From: Aphidius gifuensis
Taxonomy: Eukaryota; Arthropoda; Insecta; Hymenoptera; Braconidae
Length of the DNA stretch: 64,000 bases
NCBI RefSeq assembly: GCF_014905175.1
Contig: NC_057793.1
Span: 7,378,001 to 7,442,000 of the forward strand
Direction: 5' to 3'
The translations under genes and the position numbers were made by a program. The notes beneath the pieces are model-generated. The model saw only the letters and a list, made by a program, of their open reading frames with translations. It was not told the DNA's origin and did not search any database. Positions 13,281 to 24,500 of the stretch are shown here, one piece after another. How positions within the stretch are numbered: position 1 is the first letter of the stretch; each line of letters starts with the position of its first letter.

Positions 13281-14927
13281 TTATTTTTTTCTTGGTTGTA
13301 TTTCCAACCAGAAACCTCCTTTAGCAGTCATTGTCATGGCATTACTGAGCTCAAGTGGCATTCTCATTTTTTTGCTTGGTTTAAGTTGACATTTAGCAAC
13401 AAGATACACTAATAATACTTTAGTCTCTAATAATGCAAATCGATTTCCAATACACATTCGTGGACCTGAAAAAAATTTTAAAACAATTAACAATAATATT
13501 CTATTTTTAAAATAATTATTGAAAATATAATTACCTAATCCAAATGGCATGTATGCTGGTGAATGCAAAGTGCCTTGAGGGTCTTCAATAAATCGATCGG
13601 GATTAAATTTATCTGGATCATCAAAATAAATTGGATCTCTCTGAATTGGATATACTGGAAACAATATACGATCACCAGGTTCAAGACGAAGTGGTTTTTT
13701 TCCTGGTAACGTTGGAGGTAATTCAAAACTTTTCGTACAAACTCTATCATTAACGCCAATGATGGGATAGCATCTAAGTGCTTCATTAATTACTGCATCA
13801 AGATAAACAAGTCCATTTACAGCTTCATATGTCACATCTCCATTTGTTTTTTTAAACATTTCATCAATTTCCTTTTGGAGTTTTTTTTGAACTTCAGGAT
13901 TAGCAGCAATTTCATGTACAACAAATGACATGAGGCTTGATGATGCTTCAAAGCCCTGAATTTCAAATTACTTTTAATTAATTGTTCTGTACATAATATT
14001 TATTTTAATTTTAACATAATTATAACTTACTCCAAAAAAGAAAATGAAAGCTTGCGATGTCATATCCTGAATTGAAAGAGTTTCATTAGCTCTTGTCTCC
14101 ATCATCAGTTGAATCATGTCTGGTCTAGTTATTCTTTTCTCATCTCTTGAACGAATTGTATCTTCTACGATTTTTTGAAAAAATTCATTTACTTTACTGT
14201 CTATAATTTGGATGTTAAATAATTTTGATAAATTTGGAAAATTGTGTATACATAGCATTTTTATTAAAGCTAATACGTCAAAGTTTGTAGCTTTTCTACC
14301 AAGTGCATAAAATTGATTATCTTTATCTTTCATTGAATTTATTGATATTCCAAATGCACATGTTGCTATAACATCATTTGTATAACGACAAAATGCATCT
14401 TTTGAATTTATTTCAAGTGGTTTATTTTTTGAATCTTCCACGAGATAGTCAACAAAATTTTCACCAATATTTAGCATTAATTTAAACATTCCTTTCATTT
14501 TACTTGATGTAAATGCAGGTGTCAAAAGATTTCTTACTTCTCGCCATCTATCATCGTGCAATGAAGGAAGATTGTTACCAAAAAGTGGTTCCATTTCTGC
14601 ATCAACAACTGCATGATGATTAACAAAATGATCAAAATTTTTAATAGTAATTGATTTGATCAATTTGGGATTACGTATAATGAAAGTTGGATTAGCAAAA
14701 TCATAAAAGCCAACGTATTGAGCGTCCTTATTTAAATTATATAAATCTTGGATATAGTAAAACATTGATCTTCTCTTGAGCAATAATGCTCCAATATTTC
14801 CCAATAACGGCCATGGTTTGTTATGTGGAATTCCATGTTTTTCAAAATATTTTACTTTGCCATATTCATAATGAAGATACACAATTATAATGACCAAAAT
14901 ACTCAAAAGTACCGTCCAAATATCCAT
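13281..14927 (-). CDS. Cytochrome P450, CYP9-like, copy 3 (3 exons, 500 aa)
   Basis: Third tandem paralog. Exons are 14031-14927, 13535-13955 and 13281-13465; donors GTAAGT and GTAATT; both acceptors CAG. The start is the ATG at 14927 (MDIWTVLLSI), as the codons just upstream are not ATG. Exon 1 is 12 nt shorter than in copy 1: one codon lies at the start-codon choice and three are missing before the I-helix, where copy 1 has NKTGTTLSIQ and this copy has NETLSIQ. Motifs are intact: WREVR, GGFEASSS, EALR, PDRF, FGLGPRMCIG. The most divergent stretch is the F-G region (ATNFDVLALIKMLCIHNFPN). The tail reads LKPSKKMRMPLEL where the others have LKPGKKMIMPLE. It is likely an active microsomal monooxygenase with a shifted substrate range. 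Confidence 0.95.
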
Positions 14928-15157
14928 TATCAAAACGAAAGAAAACTGTCGAAGAGAATATCAAAATTTAGTTATAGATCTTTTTGTCTTGCAGATCTAA
15001 AATCAACTGAATATTTTAGTCTATGCTCAAACTAAGATACATGCAGTTGTTAGAACAAAAAAAATCATCTCACGGTGACATTGCGATTAAGTAGTCCCAC
15101 GTCATCTCGGTATTAGTCGTAAATACATTTTTTTTTTGTGCATCTACGCAGAGATAA
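14928..15157 (-). promoter_or_regulatory. Conserved 5' flank, P450 copy 3
   Basis: Same conserved block as upstream of copies 1 and 2. The initiator-like TCAGT is at 15006-15010 on the minus strand and the TATA-like position reads TATCTTA. About 230 bp remain recognisable beside the ATG before similarity becomes patchy. Confidence 0.35.
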
Positions 15158-17471
15158 ATCAAATACCTAATATACATAAAATAACAAAAAATGAAATAAA
15201 CAACTGCGCAAGAATAATTATCGATAAAATTGAATGCTATCAATGCTATTTTCAATTATTTAATGAATTAAATTTTTATTTTTATTTTTCATCATGTAAA
15301 ATAAAAATTTTAATGACAAATAAATTCAATCATGTTTAACTTAATATATCACTTGTTTTAATTTTCTATTTATTACTATACTTAAAATATATTTACATCA
15401 AAAAACAATATTATTTTAATTTTATTTATATTTCTAAACATTTTTTTTTTTCTATTTATTAATAAAATAATTTCAAACTCCTTTAACTATGAAAGATAAT
15501 AATAATAAATTAATCTATGTCCACACACGATATTTGTTAAACTTAAAGTTGCAAAAATAATAAAAATAAAAATTATAATATGAAAAAAGAAAATAAATAA
15601 ATTATTTAAATAACAATGAATATAGTAATAATAAAAATATAAATATTTTTATAATGTTAGGTTTTAAATCAAAACTGAAAGATTTATGAATACTTTGTAA
15701 AGTTCAAATTTAACATTTTGAAAAATATGCAACCAAGTTACTTAAGCTTGTTATTATATTCAAACACTCGAGAGAGAACGCATAACATTGTATAAATGTA
15801 TTTTAAAAATAACATATAATTTAAAATAGAATAAAAAAAAACAATATTTATAATGAAAATATATAATTTATTAATTTAATCAAATTAAAGTGTTTATCCT
15901 CATAAACATTTTAATTACAATGAAAAAAAAATTTAAATTCATTTATAATTTTTCAATAAATTGCTGTGTTAAAAGTGTGTGAAGACAGTTGTTTTTACTA
16001 CAAAAAATAACACGTTTACGTCATGGATGTTGGTCAGAAAAATTTAAAAAACAAATAAAAAAAAAATACATATATAAATTCATCATGGTTATACACACCA
16101 AGTTTTGATAGCATCAAAAACTCTCGAGTTTGTTGGACACCTTGATGTCTATCAGTTGCCTCTTTATATTTCATCTTTTTATTATTCCCTCAAAAAAAAA
16201 AAAAATAATAAAATATACAAGAGTTTAAAAATATAAACAATTATTATAAAATATATTTAATCAATTTGTAATTTAAAAAACAAAAATTAACGCATTTTCA
16301 TAAATAAATTTTTATTTACAAAATATATATGGATTGACATAAATTTTTCATTAATATGTGAATGTATTAACTTTCTATGCGGTCAGTTTCGATAATTGGA
16401 TAGATATATATGTATGCATATGTCGATTGGTCGACATATTTAATTTTTTTATTTGCAAAATATCTCGTTTATTAATTCTTTTTTTTTTTTCAATCATCTT
16501 GATTACTACATTTTCCTGGCCACTGTCTTACAATTATTTACAAATTTATATATGTATTTATTGATTGTCATTTTATCCTTGTTTTCACTTGTAATTTATT
16601 GCATTTATAAATTTATTGATACGCATATGATTCTATATACCCAGATGGTACTCGAAAAAGAGAGTTTTTAATAAGCAAATTTGATATTATATTATCATCA
16701 CCATCATCATAATCATCATGAGTTTACATTATAAATTGAAATTAATATCATCATACATAACTTTTACAAATATTAATTTGTCTTTTGATTAATTTATTAT
16801 TATTATTATTAATCAAATGATTTATTGTAGTTGAATGAGAATTTATAAAAGTACCCTTGAAATTTCAGGGACGTGAGAATTTTTTTAAAATCGAAAAAAT
16901 ATATATTTGCAATAGTAATTACAATTTCTATAGACAATCGATCATTTTTATTAAATTTGGCAAGTTTATAATTAATAATAAATTATTATTTTTCGTTGTA
17001 TTACGTTACGCTCTGAATAACATTTTACATATCCTATTCAATGATTTATATATTTATTTATTGTCGTTAAAATTAAATAAAAAAAATTTTATAATTATTA
17101 GTTTTGTTTGTGAATAAATTATTTATTTTGTATTGTTAATTAATGCAAAGTAAAATGAATAAATAAATATATAAAAATTTTAAAAATTAAGTGAGGCTTT
17201 GCGCACGATTGCACCTGTAATATTTTTTATTTGTTTTATTTGCCTGGGGATTGTCGTTGTCTAATTCACTTTTACTTCAGGTCCACCCGCTTGTTTGAAT
17301 TTTTAAATAATTCAAACAACCGGTTATTGTAAACTTTCACTATGCCCTGTTAATTATTCTAAACGCCGTGGGTGTTTTTAATTTGCAAAATTATTTAAAC
17401 AATGATATTTTAAAAAATATTAATCACACATTAGATAAAATAAATATAAAAAAACATAATAATACAAATTT

Positions 17472-17514
17472 TTATGTCTCAATTGTTGCAATTATGTCTC
17501 AATTGTTGCAATTA
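17472..17514. repeat. 20-bp tandem duplication (about 2.1 copies)
   Basis: The unit ttatgtctcaattgttgcaa is present twice back to back without a mismatch, plus a few bases. It is a local duplication in non-coding DNA and nothing indicates function. Confidence 0.9.
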
Positions 17515-20500
17515 AATACAAAAAATTCAAGTCATCAGTTAAATATTTCGGCTTTTCGTATTTCAATTACGAAATTTTTGTGAAATTTGTCTCCAAGAAT
17601 TGAACGATTGGGTAAATTCACATGTAAAAAAACAATGCATTGTTTTTTTTTTTAATTTTTTTTAACAGTGAGTTTATAATTAATGTCCTCATTAATGTCA
17701 GTAATCGATCACTAAAAATTGCTTTTGCCCAAATGTTGATTGAACATGTACCTCACTATATTGACAAAATAAAAAAAATAAAAAATACATATGAAAAAGT
17801 TAATTAAAATAATAATAAGATACCAAAAAAAAAAAAAAAAAAATCCGCTACATGTAGTTATGAAATTTATTTATTACAAAAGTAAAAATTTCCTTTGATA
17901 ATTCAATTTATTCGACATCGTAAAAAGCTTGTTGACTTGATTGAATATTGAATCAAAAATAGATTAATAATAATTAGTTGGTCGATGAAAATATTGTTGA
18001 TTTAATCTTTAAATGGAAGAAAGTAAAATGAGAGTGATTAGATGATGTTTTTATATGGAATTAAAATTAAAAAAAAAACCTACAAATTCACTCAAAACAA
18101 GAATATTCACAACAAGTATGTAACGACATTTATCAATGAGATATTTGTTGTTTGATGAACACATTTGGACATTTCATTAATTTCTATTTAATTACTCTCA
18201 TGAAACTATTTGTCACGTGCCATTTTTAGAACGATAAATTATTAAACATCAGTGAAAGTGTTTGTTTGTTGTTTTTTAATTTTTATTAACAAATTAATTC
18301 GATGTTAATCTTGAATAAAAATAAAAAATTAAGTATGAAAGTTTTAATAATTAAAATGTTCATGAAAATATTTTATCAAATATTATCTTTTATTCATTTT
18401 AATTCTATTTTCATTTATCATCAATATTTTTTTTCCATCAGCTTAGTGATTGAGATTATTTATTAACCTGGAGAAATTGTTGCAAATATTTTTTCTTTCC
18501 GTGTTCTAGATAAAATCATTTTTCATATGAAAAAATTGAATTTATAATGTTACAAATTGTAATGAATTTAGCAGGATAGTTTACAAAAAAAGTAAAAGTA
18601 AATAATAAAAAAAATTATAAATAGAAAAAAAAAAGTAAAGATTGTTATTATAAATTTTTTTTATATGATGTCAATCGTCACGCAAGTATGCACCAGTTGC
18701 GGTACAGCCTCTGCCTTGAAAAATCTTGGTCCATTCACTTTTCGTCCTTCATAAGGATACACATCAAATAGAGTCGAAAAAAATAGAAAAAAATACAAAA
18801 ACTTTATATTCAATGAATCTATTAAAGCACTACCATGTCATTAGATCGTTGGGAAATTGATATTTTTTTAAACAAATGAATATTTCATTTTCAATTAAAA
18901 ACAAGTTCAATTAACATATTATGTAAAAAAAATAATTAAAATTCAATCAAAGGATTACCTAGTAAGACAGAAAAAAAAAATAAAACAAAAATCATATTTC
19001 AACAATAATTATTATTAAATTGTTTGTGAATATATTTTCTTTTCGTGATTTAAACTTTTGAAAAGTCTCAAACGGTTTTTAATCTCTAATACTTGTTTTA
19101 CATTCAAAAAAAAAATAATAAAAATAAACATTGCCGTGATTAGATTATACATATTATGAAATTAAAATAATTTAATATGAAAATTATAATTTACCTTTAA
19201 TTATTATCAATTAAAAATATATAAATATTTTTTTTTTTTTGAAAATTATTAATCAAATAAACATTTGAAATATTTATATAATAAATAATTCAAGTAACTA
19301 TTATTTAATAATTTTATTTCATTAAAAATAATATCATGTAATATATATTTGAATATAAAGTTCATTTTAAAAAAAATGTCCAACAAATATGGTAGAATTA
19401 TGAGAACAACTTTTGTTTGAAATTGGAACATACCCCCGCTGTTTTTCACAAGAAAAAAAAAATATATAATCATTTATATTCCACGATGTATAAATTTAAT
19501 TTTCGTATATAAAATATTGTTTTTGTATTTAAACCACAAAGTTAAAATAAATAATAATATATATCAAAATTACGTAAAGAATTATTGCTGCAAATAAAAA
19601 TTCAATTAAATAAATAATTCTAATTAACACTTGCACACATTTTTTCATATCATATTAAATAAATTGCGTGTAACATTGATAATTAACAAGCCAACAAAAA
19701 TTTTATAATTCAAAAAACTAATATTTAACTTTTTTTTTAACTTTTAAAAATGATTTTTTAACAATTATTTATCTAATTTTATCATGAAAACTTTCTTTTA
19801 TTATTTTATGAGAAAAAGAAGTACCTGGTTTTTTTTTTTCGTGTCATTCTTTTTTGATTGGTTGATTGTTTGCATGCAAGACATGATATTTTCTGACTCG
19901 AGAAATAAAAAATTCCTCTTTATTTTGCTTTTGATAAGAATCATTTTATAATTTCTTGTATGGAATTTTACATAATGACATACGAAAGAAATTGTCTGTG
20001 AGAATATGTTACGTTTTTTTTTCTTCTTATTGTTCATAGTTTCATTCATTTGTTTTGATAATTTTTGTTAATACCAGAGCTTTTTTTATTTGTTTATAAA
20101 ATAGTCAAGTGTTTTATGAATTTTATTTAAATTAATATTGAATGAATTGCTGTAATGTGTCAACATATTGAATGATTGATGAAAGGAAACTCTAGATCAT
20201 TCTCGTGCATGTATTTTATGATGAATCAAGGAGACGTTGTAATAGTTTAAATATGTAGAAAACACCTTTTCTATATTAAACCGACAAGGATATATTAAAA
20301 TATATATATTGCATGTATTTATTATACTATTGCAATAATATATTGACCTCAATACTGATGAGAAAAAATTTTTTAACATTATATTTTTTAATTGGACACA
20401 TGTCGTCGGCAATAATAATCTAATCAAAATTTTTTTTTAGCATTATTTCATGTGAAATTAATTAATTAAGAATGATATAAAAATTTAAAAGTTATGTTGT

Positions 20501-21549
20501 ATTTTTTGAATTAAAAAAAAAAAACTATTTTTTAGTTTTATTTATTTTATTTATTTGAACAATAAGTTTGATGAATACTCGAACAAGGGTTTTATTAATT
20601 TTAAAAATGGAAACATTATTTTTTTTCAGTTGTACTAACTGTTGATGTATTAAAATTTTTATTTTTGAATTTTTCAAGTTTCTTTTAGTAACGTGCATAT
20701 ATTAAACCAGTTTAAATGTTAGCCAATTTAATATATCTCGTACAATTTAAATTGCATAAATATATTATCGTATGAAAAAAAAAATTTTTTTCGCATGACT
20801 TTTTAATGTATAAATGTAACATAATATTTTTTGAATATAAAAAAAAAAAAATAGCATATAATTTAGTCAGAATTTGAGAGTTTGAGAGAAAAGTTGTTTA
20901 GAAATTTTTGATTCATTCAGAATGCTGATTTACTTAGTATTCAAATGTCATGATGAAAAAAAAAAAAAAAGCAAAATAAATAGTTGAAACTTGCGTGTCT
21001 TACGTATATCTCATTAACTTATTCATTATAAATTTTTTTTTTTTTTTTTTCACAACATTGATTAGATGTCATTTAACATATCACCACTCATTTTTAATTA
21101 TCGATTTAAAAACAAAAAAGAAAAAAAACACCAAACTTTCGTAATTTGTTTTTCACATATTTTTTTTTTAAAAAACCATTAGAAAAATAATTCTAAAAGA
21201 TAAAAAATAATAACAATATGACAATTATTAGTAATAATAACAATAAATTTATTATTTATATATATAAAAAAAAAATTCACAGTAAAATTTTAATAATAAA
21301 AATGAAAAAACAAATAAGAAATAAAAGAAATGAATGAGTTAAAAATATCACTGAGATTATTTTCTTGATGAAAACATGTAATTTCATGATATTTATTTAA
21401 AAACAAGTACAAACATACTTTGTAAATATATTAAAAGTTTGTTTGTGTTGTTTATAATACCTATGTGAATTTTTAATATTCGTAAGTAAAGTTACAAATC
21501 AGGTCATGTGCAACAAAATGATGTAGATGAGAGACAGAATCAAAGGACG

Positions 21550-21589
21550 TGACAGACAGTCTGGATACACCTTGTATCCTTCACTGTCA
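21550..21589. other. Hairpin in a GC-richer island
   Basis: Two nested stems are visible: tgacag (21550-21555) with ctgtca (21584-21589), and ggatac (21563-21568) with gtatcc (21574-21579), around a 5-base loop. The island around it (21500-21610) is unusually GC-rich for the region. It could be a structured RNA or a paired protein-binding site. Confidence 0.4.
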
Positions 21590-24500
21590 TTATAACATTT
21601 CCGGATCCTTTTTTTAAATAGATTATTGTTATTATTATTTTCTCTTTATTTCTCAATTCATGTTTTTTTTTTTTATCATCAATATCCTGTAAAAATTTTA
21701 GTTTTATTTGTCATTTGAGTTGGGAAAAAAAATTGATTATCACTGCGTTGATTATTACTATGCAATTAGAAATAGAAATAATATGATTAGATCAATGAAA
21801 ATATAAAAATTATCATTTTGCATTCAATCATGACCGTCACCTTTTCATTTATTTATTTATTTTTTTTTTAACGTTTCAAAGTTGGCTACAAAACAACGAT
21901 TATTATCGGATTGTTCAAGTATAATGTTCTACTTTTTATTCAAGAGAAAATGTTTTTTAAATCAAAGAAAAAATACAACTATAAATAAAAATATTTTTTT
22001 TTTTTTTTCTTTTCTTTTCTTTAAAGAATAATAATTTTATTAAGTAAAAAAAAAAAAATAATAATTTCTTTAGGTTAATAAAATTTTAGTAGACTTATAA
22101 ATTAATTTTTTTTTACAAAAATTCATTGACTTATGAATCACAATGTTTTTTATTTTTTAATAATTTGCCTCGGGGAAATTTAATATTACCCATATCTCGC
22201 CACGACATTTACCATCTTGGGCCATGTAATTATGCAATTTTCAATCGATCGTGCTATGACTGGACTGTTTATATATTTAATGTAAATAATAAACTATCGT
22301 ACCAAAAAGAAAAAAAATAATTTCTTGATTTCTTTTATTCATTTTTCATTAAATATTCTACTTGCAGTCTTGTTTAAGGAGAAATTTCATACAATAATTA
22401 TCAATAATGATCTTGAAAAATAAAAAAAAACACATAATTTCCATTTGAAAATGAAAAATCAATTAAAATTTTCATTATTCAATAATTTACAAAAATGGAA
22501 ATATAACATTAAATAAACATAAAAATAATTTTGTGTTTATTAAATTTATAATCTTTCAACAAGGAAATCAATAATAAAAATAAAAAATATTATTGATTTG
22601 ATTCTGCAACTAGCCATTGTCTTTTTTTTTCATAAACTCATTATTTATAATTATTTTTTTACATTGTTATTATTTAAAATTTGATAGTTTAAGAGACGTT
22701 TTCATATACTGACCATGAAATTCATTGCTGAAATCCCCCGAGGAACAATTTATCCAAATGAAAAAAAAAAATAAAATAAATGTAATGTGTCAATATATCG
22801 ATTATAATGCCATTTATGACCATGAGATTGTAGATACATTGATTAATTGATTGAAAAAAAATTAACTACTTAATTTATTTTTATCTAAAAATATCAAGGT
22901 TTTTTATTTTTTTTTAGCTTTATTGTAACAATATTATTTTGTAGAATTGTAATTTATACAAATGATGATTTTTTAGTTGCATAAAGTCATAAAACTCGTT
23001 AGCTATCCTAGAAAGTCTAATGATTTATTTTGTAATGATTAATTTTATTTTTAAAATATCAAAATTTCTTCAAGGAAAATCTTAATTGTGGCAATAATAA
23101 CATAACAATAAATCACAAAAATATTAAATAAAAATTGCTTTTAATTTTTTGATTATAAATAGAAAAAAAAATGAATAAAAAGTTTATTTTTAATAGCCAC
23201 ATTTGTAATATATTTTTTTTTGGAATTTCCATAATATTTCTGGATTTAAAACAAGTTGTAATAAACTGGTCTAACTTGATTTAAAAAATGGAAAGTTTTA
23301 TTTGCCTATTATAAGATAATATTTTTATTAAATAATAATTTTTCATACGGATAATTTGTTGCTAATATTATAAATTTGAATTGGTTAAAAAAAAAAAATA
23401 TTAAATAATCAAATTTATTGATAATCAACACATCAGTTGTCGAATCATTAAGATAATAATATATATCAATTTATTTGTAAAGAATTTTTTAGATTATAAT
23501 TAGTTTTGTAGCTAGATGCCTCGGGTCTTAATCATTAGATTTTTTTATTCATTAGTTTTTTAAATAGATTTGAAATTGAACTGCATGACTCGTGACATTT
23601 TCATGAATTTATATACATAACCAGGTGTACAACTGTTGCAATTTGATATGATTATGCGATACTTGTTACATTTATTTCTTGACTTGATTAAGTTTTTTTT
23701 TTTTCATTTATTTATTTTATATATAGCTTACAAAGATAACAACACAGCTGTTGTAAATTACAATTATTCTTTATTATAAATCATTTTAATATACATATTA
23801 ATAAAATAATAAAATAATTTCAACAAATACAACAAACAAAAAAAAAGGGTTGAAAAAAGTCAATTTTTTTTTTTTATAAATTTAATTTTTGGCATTGACA
23901 TGTTTCATTTTGTTGTGAATTTTTTTTTCCATCGTTTTTGTACAAAAGTGGGTGTGGCATTTACGTATATATGAGAACGCCTTTCATGATGTCATAAAAA
24001 TTAAAAGTTGAATAATATTTAAATAGATATATAGATAACAATAATGCAATGAAAAAAAAATAAATAAATAATTTTCCCGTTAGTTTTATATATGGAATTC
24101 CGTGCATAATGCAAATTTGTCGGTTATGATTGAATATATATAAAACTTGTTAGTACACATGTATAGAAAAAGAAAAATAAAATAAAAAAAAAATATGTGA
24201 GTTATGTCTGGCGGAGAGAGATGAGAGTCATTGAATGAGACGTCTGATGGCCTTATACATCAAGTTCATGGATGCTTCCTCATTTACAGACACAGGTCGT
24301 CCTCGGTGTAAAAAAAAAAAAAATGATGTATTAAATTGATGTTGTATGTCTCATCTTGCATCATTCACGTGCGACCATGGCAATCACAAAACCAGCTACT
24401 CGAGCTTCATCATTACACAATATTATAATACTATGTATCATGAAGATCATTGCACCTGTAAGATTATTATTTTTCAATGACTTATCTCAACACGATCTTG

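Larger units (their letters stand above)
13236..16960 (-). repeat. Tandem duplication unit 3
   Basis: This is the third and longest unit: P450 gene (13281-14927), 5' flank (14928-15157), the gtccacacac block (about 15518-15560), a unit-specific stretch (about 15690-16250), and a full distal block (about 16260-16960). The distal block matches 10200-10620 of unit 1 but is interrupted by unit-specific insertions, for example near 16480-16690. The shared tract includes a (CAT)-rich stretch followed by gagtttacattataaattg and ends near aatttctatagacaatcg. Confidence 0.7.

Noticed and set aside
16019..16187. Short minus-strand frame (MKYKEATDRHQ start) in the unit 3-specific stretch
   Set aside because: It is about 45 codons and soon turns into Phe/Tyr homopolymer translation; there is no support from the other two units.
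7560..16960. Possible CRISPR or satellite array, because of repeated blocks
   Set aside because: The repeats are gene-sized tandem duplications with intact P450 genes, in a eukaryotic genome.
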